64,000 nucleotides of DNA from the NCBI GenBank assembly GCA_031772625.1, contig CM062818.1, positions 1,279,296,277-1,279,360,276 of the forward strand, given 5' to 3'. Made by a program: the position numbers and the translations under genes. Positions 23,326 through 35,712 of this stretch are shown in pieces. This stretch comes from Pinus tabuliformis (Eukaryota; Streptophyta; Pinopsida; Pinales; Pinaceae). The number at the start of each line of letters is the position of its first letter. Within the stretch, counting starts at the first letter, position 1. A model generated the notes under the pieces. It was not told the origin of the DNA and did not search any database. It worked only from the letters and a program-made list of their open reading frames with translations.

Positions 23326-25560
23326 TTATTTATAAAAGAAAATTATGTACAAAATGGTGGCTATATAGAACATACTTACAATAAGACAATGGAGCTCATT
23401 TGTGATATAGAAGTGCCATCCTTTGAACTTTTCTTCAATAATTTTGACTCTTGCTGGTAGGTATGTGGTGTACCGAATTGTCTCCTCCAATGCATATGAT
23501 AGTATTGATTTGGATTTTGATTGTATACTACTCCATAGCATGGATAACTTCATGTAAATTTTGGCTAGCCCAATTTCATACTATAGAATAACGTTTTTGG
23601 TCACCTCCAAGCCTTCTTGGTTTGTTTCTTTCCTGATTTGTTCAACGAACTATTTTAACTCCTGCGTGACAAGATACTTACTCCTTGTTTCTCCAAGTTA
23701 ACCCATAGAATGTATTTTATGTTTCCGTGCCAAGGACTCTAGGTTACTATGTAGTCAAACATAAGCATTGATGGTAATGGTCACATGTTCAACAAGGGGG
23801 TTGTGGTTTAGAGTATTTAGCCTTAACTCTGATCTATCCGCCTCAACTACTAATATACCTTTATTAAATAACCAGTCAGGAATGATAAGATACTTGATGC
23901 CCCAATATTGCATCAGATAGATAACTATGCCTGCAATCTTAAGAGCCTTCAAGTTTTCTTGAGGTCTTTTCAGTATTTCCACTAGGCATGCCATCACCTC
24001 ATCTAAAATGATCATATCACTACAGAATGCTTCATAGTGTCTTCCAGTAGCTTAAATTATTCAATTATGGTTGATCGTAGCTCCACCATACTCATACTAG
24101 TGGAAGCTAATCATTGATTCATCGAAACTAGATGATCAACTTTTTGTTTTACAATAGTCATCTCGTTTCGTAGTTGTGCATTTTCTCTCAAATGATACTC
24201 TGTATTTTCCTATTTTCTTATCACAAATTAAAAATTTGTTGCAATGATTGCTCGAGGATTCCTCTCGGTATCGGATTTTATCACCTTTTTTGGCGGTATT
24301 GAGACATAATGAATAGGGTTATTAGGAAAATTCCTTCACCTCTCATGTACGTTTCTCTTCTTAAGTTAGTCATAGGTAAAGCTAGATTTATCCATAACAG
24401 TGTCATTAGGTGGAGGTACGATTCCCATTTCGTTGAATGGGAGATGCCCAATAGTCAGAGGAGGTTCTAGGTAAGTGTTGGGCTCATATGCAGTTTGTTC
24501 AATGTCTTCCTCCTACTATAGATCTGCTTCCACATCATGGGCGATTAATTCTTCCTCCATTTTCTGCGTGAATTATTCCTCCTATTTGTTCTTCATCTCC
24601 TCTTCCTGCAACCACTTTTGCTATTCCTCTTCTTCTACTATTTTTCTTTCTTGTTTTTCTATCTTCATTTCCTCATCTGCTTCTTGCTTCTTCAATATTT
24701 CGTCTTTTGGTTTATTTTGTAGGTCCTCTACTTTTATCTTCCTTGAGTCTTCTATTTCCTCTAGGAAGTCATCTTGCTTCTTTTTTATTTTCTATCTTTC
24801 TATTTATGTTCCTCCTCTCTCTTATGTTATTTTTCCTGTTGCTTTTATTCCTCTAACCTTTTCTTCTCCTATTCCCTTTTATTCCTTTGCTGTTCTGCCT
24901 ATATTGAACCTTTGTTCTATAATTTAGCTTTGAATTATTTTCTACTCTCCACCATCCAATCATTCTTAGGCTCTTTCTAGATGATACAATTTCAACTTGT
25001 GAAGTTACTTTCCATTGAATCTCCTCCATATGTATATTTGGTACCTAAGTAACATGGGAGGTTCCTGACTCATCTCATGGTCGCTTCTTTCTGAATGCAT
25101 TATACCAGTTCTTGATATTCTCATCTTTTGGAATGGTCATAGGTACATATGTTTGTGTGTATCATATCTCAGTCTAATGTAGCCTACACACATTTCTAGG
25201 ATCATATTTATAAAAGCCCATTACTCCAAAGTGAAGACGCTTGAGTTCTTCAATCTCAGCTTCAACCGCCTTAGAGATATTAAGCTCATAGAAGTCAATC
25301 CATAAAGGAAAAGAGGGCTAAGGAGACTTCTTCATCATTTGTAATTGTGCAGACAAACCATTGTTCGAATGATAGGCGACCTCTTGCAAAACCACCTTAT
25401 TGGTCATATACCTCGGCATAAAGTGAGGGGAAGTCTGGCACCTAAAAAATCTTATGTATGTTCCATATGGTGAAGCGAACCAATCTGAAACCTCATAGAG
25501 TGCCTTCTTCACCTCATCTATCATGCAAAGATGTTATTTCTCAAAGATCCTCCTATAAAG
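23326..25560 (-). pseudogene. Long decayed minus-strand protein-coding region, family unknown
   Basis: Frames at 25524-25318, 24015-23755 and 23553-23326 share one register, and the sequence between the last two stays protein-like with only scattered stops. From 25326 to about 25075 the same register continues (PLWIDFYEL, then a KRLHFGVMGFYKYDP stretch, then VPMTIPKDENIKNWYNAF). From about 24790 to 24480 a Glu/Lys-rich coiled-coil segment is open in another register, so at least one frameshift occurred. More than ten stops are present. I do not recognise the family; it may be a retroelement or transposon accessory protein. The Ser/Phe/Cys-rich plus-strand frame at 24475-24927 is the antisense shadow of the coiled coil. 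Confidence 0.5.
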
Positions 25561-26109
25561 AACTCTAAATAAGTGCTCAACTACTTTTGTATATACTCCT
25601 CAAAATATGAATTCTAACAAAAACCTGCAATGAAAATAGACATACAACTTCTTTTGAGGGGTCCATTTTCATTTCATCCTTGTGAACTCATAACAAACAC
25701 AAATTCCATCTAGAAGATAAGCGGACATATAGAATTATGGAGATTGTTTGGCTTGTAAAGTTGTTTTGCCCTGTTATATATTAAGTTGTAGTTCATGAGA
25801 GAAGATATCATCCCGGTCAAAGACTTTTCCTCTAGAAACAACCAAGTTGATTAAATAAACATAATTCTCCTAAAAGTATTTTGCATGATTTCTCCCATAT
25901 ATTCTGCAACACATCGCCATAAGATACAAGTAAACCTTTCTCAAATATTTATTTCTGTAAATTACACTTGGTTTCTGGAAATACCCTAGCTATCACATGC
26001 AAAAAACAATGATAGGAAAGAATTAACAAGTTAGGAGCACAAGCCTAATAAGAGTGAGATAAGGTGGCTTCAATAGCCACTCGAGGCATGCACTATTCCA
26101 AGGCATGAA
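25561..26109. other. No recognisable gene
   Basis: AT-rich flank into which the copia element inserted; the pre-insertion sequence resumes after 33688. Confidence 0.5.
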
Positions 26110-26114
26110 AAGAG

Positions 26115-27309
26115 TGTTGGCATTATGATTCAGGTGTTGTACTTGATGGCAAACGCCTTCAGGTGGTAAATCAAGAAGGACGCAGGAAATTTTGTTTAGC
26201 AAGCGCGTCCCCGCAGGTATTCCATACAGAACCCGCGTCTAGGGACGCCAGCCAGCCGTTCAGAAGGTGCGTCCGCCCAGTGCACACATTTCAAGGTAGA
26301 GAAAAACTCGTGGGGGCTTCTTGTGTGGTATCTAGCTGACGGTTGCGTGTTTCTCTGGTGTCGGCTCGTGGTATTGTTCCACGCTTTGGGGAGAAGCTTG
26401 CCTATATAAAGCAAAGGAGTTCATTTGGATTAGGCATCATCTTGGTTGATCATCTCTTGGTGTGATCTAGTCCATATCTTTAAGGGTAAATCTTCTAATG
26501 GACTACGATCTATATGGCGCATGATCAGATCTGTGGATCTGAGTGTTTGGGTTGGTTCTGAAGTCCTCTTATCTTCTATATCTAAAGGGACGCAGATTCA
26601 GTGAAGGGAAAGTGCGCCGGGACGCAGTACAGTAAAGGATCAGGTGCGTCTCTGAAGCGAAGGACGCGGCGCGACTGTGGTATTGGGTGCGTCTCTGAAG
26701 CGAAAGACGCGGCGCGATAGTGTTGATGTGTGCGTCGGTCGCAGACAAGCAAAAGGAACAGTGCGTCTGCACGCAGAACAGCATAAGGTATACTGCGTCC
26801 AGTCGCAGGCCACAGAAAGAAAATATGCGTCCCTGTCTCAAGATGATCTGTTAACTGTATATTTCTGTTCATAAGGTGTTCTGGGTTGTTTCTGTAATTA
26901 CTGATCTGATATCTGTAGTAGACTGTATCTGTTGTATACTTGTTGATCATTTTGAAAAGAAGTAGGGGGTTGTAGCTCCCTTCCAGGAGAAGTCTGGAAA
27001 ACAAGAAAGAGTTGTAGCTCTTTGCAGGTTCCAGCCTGCGTGCTGGTAAAGGACTGCACCAGTACAAAATCATTGTAAAAAGAATTTCTTGAAAGAAGAT
27101 AGAGACATTATTGCAGCAGGTGGTTTTTCTCCCGCATTGGGTTTCCACCTTACATCTTGTGTTCTTTGGTGTGACTGTCTATTTTCTTTATTCATGCTCA
27201 TTGTTTTATGGTACTGATATGCAAGAATATTTCAAAAGATCAAATAAGGAAGATTTGGTAAATTGCTAGATAATACTGATTCCCCCCCCCCTCAGTATTA
27301 TTTCCAACA
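26115..27309 (+). repeat. 5' LTR of the copia element
   Basis: Begins TGTTGGCATTATG, ends TATTTCCAACA. Contains a TATA box and, between about 26585 and 26835, a CpG-rich segment with repeated GCGTC/GACGC words. That segment includes two near-identical ~46-bp units around 26643-26735 sharing GTGCGTCTCTGAAGCGAA. Confidence 0.97.
26403..26410 (+). promoter_or_regulatory. LTR TATA box
   Basis: TATATAAA in CCTATATAAAGC; the identical copy in the 3' LTR is at 32777-32784. This is the expected U3 promoter of the element; the transcription start is not determined. Confidence 0.7.
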
Positions 27310-27311
27310 AT

Positions 27312-27323
27312 TGGTATCGGAGC
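27312..27323 (+). other. Primer-binding site, tRNA-iMet type
   Basis: TGGTATCGGAGC, two bases after the LTR end; it differs by one base from the usual plant copia site TGGTATCAGAGC. Confidence 0.9.
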
Positions 27324-27368
27324 AGGTCCTTCAGAACAGCTTGATCGCTTGAAGGTAGATCGTTCATC

Positions 27369-30300
27369 ATGAGCAACTACGAGAGAGAAGCATCAATCAG
27401 GCCACCCGTCTTCGATGGAACAAACTTCAATTATTGGAAGGTAAGAGTTACTGCATATCTTCAATCTCTTGGTACAGAAGTTTGGAACATTGTAGAATCA
27501 GGCTATGCCTTTCCTTCAGTTACTCCTACAGATCCAGCTGAGAAAAAGCAGTATGAAACAAATGCAAAAGCAGTCAGCACTCTATTAGGAAGTATATCTC
27601 AAACAGAGTTCATGAAGGTCATGCACTTCAAATCAGCAAAAGAGATATGGGACAAAATGATCACTAGCTATGAAGGAGATGAACAGGTAAAAGAAGCTAA
27701 ACTTCAAACTCTCAGGATTCAATATGAGACTCTCAAGATGTATAATGATGAAAGTGTGGCTAATTATTTTCTTCGAGTAGATGAGATTGTTAATTGTATG
27801 AAAAATTTGGGTGAAGAAATAAAAGAGACTATAGTAGTTCAAAAGATTCTAAGATCTTTATCTCCCAAGTTTGAATCTAAAGTATCTGCAGTAGAAGAAA
27901 AGGAAAATCTCCGTGTTCTCACTATGTCTCAGCTGCATGGAATTCTAACTGCTTATGAAATGAGAAAGGGAGGTCCATCAGATAGAAGGGAAGCTGCTTT
28001 TAAAGCATCAGGCAAAGAAGATCACTATGAAGCATGTCATGTTCCAGAAGAAGAGGAAGAAGAATCAAACTTTGTCAGAAATCTTCAAAGGGGTTCTGGA
28101 AGGTTCAGAGGTAAGCTACCTTTCAAATGTTTTGCTTGTGGAAGAGTAGGTCATTATGCTGCAAAATGCTCTTATAAGGATAAAGGAAAGGAACCAGTTA
28201 GATGGAACAAGAAACAGGGTACAAATAAGAAAAGCTACTACACCCATGAAGATAGCGATGGCTTATCAAACAGTGATGAAGATGAACAAGGTAACAAATA
28301 TAGATTGTTAATGGCATTTGAAGATGACAATTATGAGGATGCTATAGATGTGGATAACCTTTATGATGAAATTACTAGACTCAAGAGATGTATAGAAGAA
28401 AAGAACATGATTATTGATACTCTACAATTTCAGATTGATGAAAAGGAAAAACATCTTGAAAAATTAGAAGGTGAAATTGTTGGTCTTAGAAAAGAAATTG
28501 AGAAAACAAAAACTATTAATCTCAAGTTTGTCAAAGGATCTGAAACGTTGAATGAGATTATCAGTGTGCAGCGATCTCCTCTAAATAAGACAGGTCTGGG
28601 CTACAATGGAGAAACTTCTCAAGCTTCCACTTCAAAAAGTTATCTTGATGCCGCAAGAAGAAATGAGCAAGAACACAAGGAAGATCATCAGGTAAAGCAG
28701 GGACAAACTTCAAACTATCAGGGGCAATCCAGCTTAAGGGTGAACAAAAGCCACAACCAGCCACAGGTAAAACCTTCTCAATTTGGTTCAAGAATAGATG
28801 AAAATAGAAATTACAATCAGTCGGCTGGTAGATTCAATAATCGCAGAAACTTCTTCAATGGACAATGCTTTTCTTGCCATAACTTTGGTCACAAAGCAGC
28901 CCAATGTGTTGCGTATAAAACAATCATGACTAGGGAAGCTCAAAAACAAAGAAGCATGACAGGGAATACAAAAAGGACCTATAACAATTTTTCAGCTCTT
29001 GAAAATGAAGTTGAATGCTCTATTTGCAATAATTTTGGACATGAAGATGTTGAATGCAGAAGCAGGTTTCCGGAAAGAAAGGTACAAGAACAAAAAAGGG
29101 AACAAACCTCAGGCACCAAAACATGGAAAATAAAGGAACCTCAAACAGAAAGATGTGGGATAGCATTCTATGCAGAAGGACAAGAAAATCTATGGTACAT
29201 TGACAGTGGATGTTCAAAGCACATGACAGGTGATAAAGAAAAACTTGAATCTTATTCTAATTTAGAAAAGGGAAAGAAAGTCTCTTTTGGAAATGATACT
29301 CCTGCAACTATAAAAGGAAAAGGTATTGCTCCTTTAAAAGAAGATGTTAAGGCTGGAAATGTTTTGTTTGTTGATGGACTAAAGCATAATCTTCTAAGTG
29401 TAAGCCAGATGTGTGATCAAAGAACCGAGGTTATATTCAGATCAAATGGATGTCTTGTTCGTGATCTTGATACAGGTAAAACAGTTCTCAAAGGAAAAAG
29501 AACTTCAAATAATCTATACATTTTTGATGAAGAACAACAACAATGCTATTTAAGCAAGGATGAAGAGCACTGGTTATGGCATCGAAGATTGGGACATCTA
29601 AGTTTCTCACAAATAAGGAAAGCTTGCAAATATCAGGCAGTTCGCGATCTTCCAGATATCAAAATTCCTGACAACACCATGTGCAGATCATGTCAGTTTG
29701 GAAAACAGACTAGAACTAACTTTCCAGAGAAAGAAGGATCAGCCAGTATGCCTCTGGAGCTAGTACATACAGATGTATGTGGACCATTCAGAAAAAGAAC
29801 ACCTAGAGGAGAGGAATACTTGATATTATTTATTGACGATTTCTCCAGGTTTGTTTGGTTGGGACTTATGAAGCAGAAAGATGAAGCTTTCGAAAAATTC
29901 TAATCCTTCAAAGCCTTGGCTGAAAATGAATCAGGTCACAAGATTAAGTGCCTCAGATCCGACAGAGGTGGAGAATTTACTTCAAATGAATTTTTCGATT
30001 TCTGTGATGAACATGGAATAAGGAGAGAATTTTCTACAGCTAGAACTCCTCAGCAAAATGGAGTAGTGGAAAGAATGAACAGAACAGTCCAGCAAATGGC
30101 TCGTGCTATGCTTGATGAATCAGGAACTCCTGCAACCTTCTGGGGTGAAGCTGCACATGCGGCAGTTATTATTCTCAACAAGACAAATGTTCGAGTGAAC
30201 AGCACTCAAACTCCTCATGAGCTCTGGAGTGGTAAAACTCCTTCAGTAAAGCACTTCAAAATCTTTGGGAGCAAATGCTATATCAAAAATACTGAGGAGC

Positions 30301-32249
30301 AGCTTGGCAAACTTGATCCTAGAGCAGATGAAGGAATTCTTCTTGGCTACTCTCCACATAGCAAAGCATACAAATGCTACAATAAAAGACTTGGCAGAAT
30401 TGTTGAAAGCATTGATGTAGTGGTTGATGAGAAAGGATACATTCCTAGGCAAATACATCGTGAAGACATTGAAGAAGATGAAAGCTACCCTCAAAGACAG
30501 AATGATGAAGAAGAAGAACCGCAAGAACAATTTCAAGACGGACCTCACGAAGAAGCAGAAGAAAGAACAAGAATAGAAGAAAAGACTCCATCCAGATATG
30601 TTCAAAAGAACCATCCAGAATCTCAGATCATGGGACAAAAGGAAGCAGGTATACAAACTAGAAGAACAGTTGCAGAAGCTTCAAGTTATTTGGCATTACT
30701 CTCCTCTACTGAACCACAAAATGTGAAAGAAGCATGCAAAGATGAATGTTGGGTGAAAGCAATGGATGAAGAACTTGAGCAAATCGAAAAGAACAATACT
30801 TGGGAGCTGGTTCCTAGACCAAAGGATAAGAATGTTATCGGAACAAAATGGGTGTTCAAAAATAAATTGAATGAAAATGGAGAAGTAATTAGAAACAAAG
30901 CCAGACTTGTTTGTAAAGGGTATGCACAGCAAGAAGGAATAGACTTTGAAGAAACTTTTGCTCCTGTTGCAAGACTTGAGGCCATCCGAATGTTTCTTGC
31001 TCTCTCAAGTTGTCAGAACTTCAAAGTATTTCAAATGGACGTGAAATCAGCTTTTCTGAATGGAGACTTGGATGAAGAAGTGTACATTGAACAGCCAGAT
31101 GGTTTCATTCTTGGAAACGATCCAAATCTTGTATGCCGATTAAAAAAGGCTCTCTATGGTCTCAAACAAGCTCCAAGGGCTTGGTACTACCGGTTGGACA
31201 AATATCTTCATCAACAAGGTTTCTCAAAAGGTTCAGCAGATAGCAATCTTTATATAAAAGTTGAAAATGACAAATTACTAATACTTGTTGTGTATGTAGA
31301 TGACATTATTTTTGGCAGTAATGAAGAAGCTATGAGTCAAAGCTTTGCCTCAGTCATGCAGAAAGAATTTGAGATGTCCTTGCTAGGAGAACTGACATAC
31401 TTTCTTGGTTTGCAAATCCAACAAAAGAAAGGAGGAATCCTTTTATCTCAAACCAAGTATCTCAAGCAGATTTTGAAGAAATATGGCATGGAAGATGCAA
31501 AACCAGTATGTACACCCATGGTCACAGGATGTAGTCTCAGTGCAAATGACGAATCTGCAGCAGTTCATCAACCAACCTACAGATCTATGATTGGAAGTCT
31601 ACTATATTTGACAGGTACCCGACCAGACATCATGCATGCAGTTGGAATAGTTGGAAGGTTTCAGGCAAATCCAAAGGAGACTCATCTTCAAGCAGTAAAG
31701 AGAATCTTCAAATATCTTCAAGGGACTCAAAATTATGGCCTATGGTATCCTAGAGATCCAGATCTCACTCTTCATGCTTATACAGATGCAGATTGGGCCG
31801 GAAGCGTGGATGACAGGAAAAGCACAAGTGGTGGTGCATTCTTTATGGGTTCTAGACTGGTATCTTGGTTCAGCAAGAAACAGAGTTCAATTGCCTTGTC
31901 TACAGCTGAAGCGGAATATGTTGCGGCTGCATCTTGTTGCACCCAACTTCTTTGGATGATGCAGACTTTGCAGGATTATCAAATCACTTGTACACCTCCT
32001 ATTCCTATCTTATGTGACAACACAAGTGCAATCAGCATCTCAAAGAATCCGGTTATGCATTCAAAAACCAAGCACATACCAATCAAGTACCATTTTCTCC
32101 GGGAACAAGTACTTGAACAGAAGGTCAAGTTGGAGTATGTTCCTTCTAAGGAACAAGTTGCTGATATTTTCACCAAACCGTTGCCCAGGGACACTTTTGA
32201 ATACCTCAGGCAAAAGCTGGGGGTTGTTGATGCATCATCTCACTGTTGA
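27369..32249 (+). pseudogene. gag-pol: Copia gag-pol polyprotein with a single in-frame stop in integrase
   Basis: One frame of 1626 codons, broken only by TAA at 29901-29903 (codon 845). Gag: an N-terminal copia-type domain with FDGTNFNYWK, a coiled coil near residues 330-375, and three CCHC knuckles at about residues 254 (CFACGRVGHYAAKC), 500 and 550. Protease: WYIDSGCSKHM with Asp at 612. Integrase: HHCC zinc site from about 734, first catalytic Asp near 802 (HTDVCGPF), then after the stop RSDRGGEF and the Glu in [34 protein letters not shown] and YVDD. RNase H: TDADWAG, the AEAEYVAA motif and DNTSAI. ATG 27369 lies 45 bases after the primer site. The stop falls between the first and second integrase catalytic Asp, so integrase, RT and RNase H would be lost without readthrough. 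Everything else looks intact. Confidence 0.96.
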
Positions 32250-32274
32250 CCATCTTCCTATTGATGGTATAGGC

Positions 32275-32488
32275 TCAGGGGGAGCACATAATGCATTGTT
32301 GGCATTATGGAGAAGGAGATCTTGGAAATAGCTGCAATATGTCTCTGTCTTCTTCATGATGGATTTCTGGTTACAATTCTGGAGAAGCATGAGCATAGGG
32401 GGAGCATACCCTTTGCTCTTGATGTCAAAGGGGGAGAATGATGAAGCTGAAAGTTTATGTGGTTGCCATCAAGTCCAAAGGGGGAGTT
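32275..32488 (+). other. Multiple polypurine-like tracts before the 3' LTR
   Basis: Four related tracts: CAGGGGGAGCA (32275-32285), ATAGGGGGAGCA (32394-32405), AAAGGGGGAGAA (32428-32439) and AAAGGGGGAGTT (32477-32488). The last touches the 3' LTR and is the working polypurine tract. Repeated upstream copies are a known trait of Sireviruses. Confidence 0.85.
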
Positions 32489-33683
32489 TGTTGGCATTAT
32501 GATTCAGGTGTTGTACTTGATGGCAAACGCCTTCAGGTGGTAAATCAAGAAGGACGCAGGAAATTTTGTTTAGCAAGCGCGTCCCCGCAGGTATTCCATA
32601 CAGAACCCGCGTCTAGGGACGCCGGCCAGCCGTTCAGAAGGTGCGTCCGCCCAGTGCACACATTTCAAGGTAGAGAAAAACTCGTGGGGGCTTCTTGTGT
32701 GGTATCTAGCCGACGGTTGCGTGTTTCTCTGGTGTCGGCTCGTGGTATTGTTCCACGCTTTGGGGAGAAGCTTGCCTATATAAAGCAAAGGAGTTCATTT
32801 GGATTAGGCATCATCTTGGTTGATCATCTCTTGGTGTGATCTAGTCCATATCTTTAAGGGTAAATCTTCTAATGGACTACGATCTATATGGCGCATGATC
32901 AGATCTATGGATCTGAGTGTTTGGGTTGGTTCTGAAGTCCTCTTATCTTCTATATCTAAAGGGACGCAGATTCAGTGAAGGGAAAGTGCGCCGGGACGCA
33001 GTACAGTAAAGGATCAGGTGCGTCTCTGAAGCGAAGGACGCGGCGCGACTGTGGTATTGGGTGCGTCTCTGAAGCGAAAGACGCGGCGCGATAGTGTTGA
33101 TGTGTGCGTCGGTCGCAGACAAGCAAAAGGAACAGTGCGTCTGCACGCAGAACAGCATAAGGTATACTGCGTCCAGTCGCAGGCCACAGAAAGAAAATAT
33201 GCGTCCCTGTCTCAAGATGATCTGTTAACTGTATATTTCTGTTCATAAGGTGTTCTGGGTTGTTTCTGTAATTACTGATCTGATATCTGTAGTAGACTGT
33301 ATCTGTTGTATACTTGTTGATCATTTTGAAAAGAAGTAGGGGGTTGTAGCTCCCTTCCAGGAGAAGTCTGGAAAACAAGAAAGAGTTGTAGCTCTTTGCA
33401 GGTTCCAGCCTGCGTGCTGGTAAAGGACTGCACCAGTACAAAATCATTGTAAAAAGAATTTCTTGAAAGAAGATAGAGACATTATTGCAGCAGGTGGTTT
33501 TTCTCCCGCATTGGGTTTCCACCTTACATCTTGTGTTCTTTGGTGTGACTGTCTATTTTCTTTATTCATGCTCATTGTTTTATGGTACTGATATGCAAGA
33601 ATATTTCAAAAGATCAAATAAGGAAGATTTGGTAAATTGCTAGATAATACTGATTCCCCCCCCCCTCAGTATTATTTCCAACA
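32489..33683 (+). repeat. 3' LTR of the copia element
   Basis: 1195 bp, same length as the 5' LTR with three substitutions and no indels; followed by TSD AAGAG. Confidence 0.97.
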
Positions 33684-33688
33684 AAGAG

Positions 33689-35205
33689 GGCACAAGTCAA
33701 GATCATAGTGCACAAACAAGGAAATATTGGGGCTTAGAACTATGTCATGCACACTTGTGAAAGAGAGGGACTCCTTCTGAATGCAAGTTGCATTAGCACA
33801 TTGTTGACTAAAAATGCACAGTGCACTCAGGAGTCTCATGATGGGTGCAGGTCATAGTTGTAGCATGTGGGGATGATCAATTGAGGCTTAGAAGTACGTT
33901 ATGCCTTTGGAAGAAAGTGTTTCTCAGTTGAGCATAGTTTCAAATCATAGAGGATGCTTACTGCCTGCAAGTTTGCTATGCACAAAGAGTTTCTCAAAAA
34001 ATTTTGAGTAGTGATGAACCACAAGTCAAGAACACAGTAAAAGTTAGAGAAACAAAATTCAAGTTTTTATAGATCTTGTCACAATCATGACTTGTAGGTG
34101 AAAGCTTAGGGAATGCGAAGAGTTAATAGAAACATCACTTGCGACAAAAATAAAAAAACTTGTAGGAGCAAGAATGGATAGAAATAACACTTAACATGTA
34201 AAAACATATTGAAACACCACTAATTAAATCAAAAGCACCACTAAGAATGACAAAATCAAACAAAAGAAACACTTTGCAAAGCCTACCAAAAATCACTGCA
34301 CTTGTGACCAAGAGTAAAGAATATATCCTTGCGATAAGAAAATTCGCTCAACCGAGAGTGAATAGTGATTGTGAGAATGACTAATGAGTTAGGCTACTTA
34401 TAAATGAAATCTACATGCAAAGCAAGATTAGAGTTTCATTACATGCTTTTCACTTGTCTCTTGATCAGTGAGTTAGTTGAGTTAAGTGGGTGTGGGTCCC
34501 TATTTACATGCTGTCAAGGAATCATGCATGTGTGAATATCAAGGGGTGCGCATTGGATAAAGACAAGGAGTGTGCAACTACCGATAAAAAGGAGTGTGCA
34601 CTTGATATTGACAAATAGTGTGCACACACTATGAGAAGGTAGTGTGCTCAACTACGAGGAGGAGTAGTGCACTCAACTGTGATAAGGAAGAGGGATCAAT
34701 ATCAAGGTGGTAGAATTTCCTTTGACAATGCATGTGGGATCACTAGTTTTAGAAGGTGCGGTTTCACTAGGATAAAAGGGAATGCTTTATTTATTTTTTG
34801 TGGTATGCATGTTAAGTGAAGAAAGATTGGATAATTCAAGGAAAATATAGTTCCTTTTTATGTTTAGGAAGATGACAAAATAACTTCGAAATATAAGAAG
34901 ACGACACTTAGGAATTTCTTACCTATGAGTAAAAACAACACTTAGGAATGTAGAAATATTAGTCGACACTTAGAAAAACATGAACAAATGAGAAAATGAC
35001 ATAAGTTATATTGAAGGGACACCTTATGCAAATATATGTAGCCTCCAAAATTAAATAAGGTGAAAATTTTTGGAGGTTCATTATCGCAATAAAAACAGGA
35101 CCTTTGGATATCAAGGCGTAGGGGCTAGCGATCATAGAGGGAAGGAAATGGCATAAATCGATAGGGGAACCCCTAATAGTTGTGATAATTCTATTAAGGG
35201 CCTAA
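33689..35205. other. No recognisable gene
   Basis: AT-rich flank. A loose AGTGTGCAC/AGTGTGC word recurs around 34560-34680, suggesting a decayed short repeat. Confidence 0.5.
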
Positions 35206-35712
35206 TTATCATAACCCATAATCCCTTAACCCATAACCACTAAATTCCCTATCCCTTTAACTGCCAAGCCATAATCCATTAACACCTACACTCATAACTC
35301 ATAACCCAATAACCACTTGATCCCTTAAACCTTAAACAACGAAATCCTAACCCTAAATTAAATTCCTTGAACCCCCTTAGCCATAACACCTTATCCTCTT
35401 AAACCCTAAGCCTTAACCCTCAATACCTAATCCCTAACCCCTTAACCTGGTGACACCTAAATTCCATAGCCCTTAAGAACTTAACCCCTAAATCCCCTAA
35501 CCACTAAGCCCTTAATACATGACCCTTAATCCTTGAATCCATTAACCACTAAGCCATTAACCCCTAATCCATAAACCCACTAGACCCAAAACACCTGGAC
35601 CTTAATCTCCTAACCCATAAATCCCCTCAACCCTAACCCTTTACCCTGAATCTCTAACTCATAAACCCCTTAAATGTTAGAACCCCTAAGCCTTTCTCCT
35701 AAACCATAAGTG
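35206..35712. repeat. Degenerate telomere-like array 1
   Basis: Dense CCCTAA, CCCTTAACCC and AACCCATAA words, close to the plant telomere unit CCCTAAA but irregular. Preceded by a leader at about 35164-35205 (AATAGTTGTGATAA ... AAGGGCCTAATTAT) that recurs before the arrays near 36652 and 36978. Confidence 0.75.

Larger units (their letters stand above)
26110..33688 (+). mobile_element. Nearly intact Ty1/copia (Sirevirus-like) retrotransposon with TSD AAGAG
   Basis: Two 1195-bp LTRs (26115-27309 and 32489-33683), both TG...CA, are flanked by a perfect AAGAG duplication at 26110-26114 and 33684-33688. A tRNA-iMet primer site, one gag-pol frame and several polypurine-like tracts lie between. 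The LTRs differ at three aligned positions (26250/32624, 26337/32711, 26533/32907), all transitions, or about 0.25 percent, so the insertion is recent on an evolutionary scale. Enzyme order is protease, integrase, RT, RNase H, the copia order. Multiple AGGGGGAG tracts and a long gag with coiled coil favour the Sirevirus lineage; no envelope-like ORF is present. Confidence 0.97.

Noticed and set aside
24475-24927. 150-residue plus-strand Ser/Phe/Cys-rich frame
   Set aside because: Antisense shadow of a Glu/Lys-rich coiled-coil region on the minus strand.
26582-27148. 188-residue minus-strand frame, repeated at 32956-33522
   Set aside because: It lies wholly inside both LTRs antisense to the element and is duplicated only because the LTRs are.
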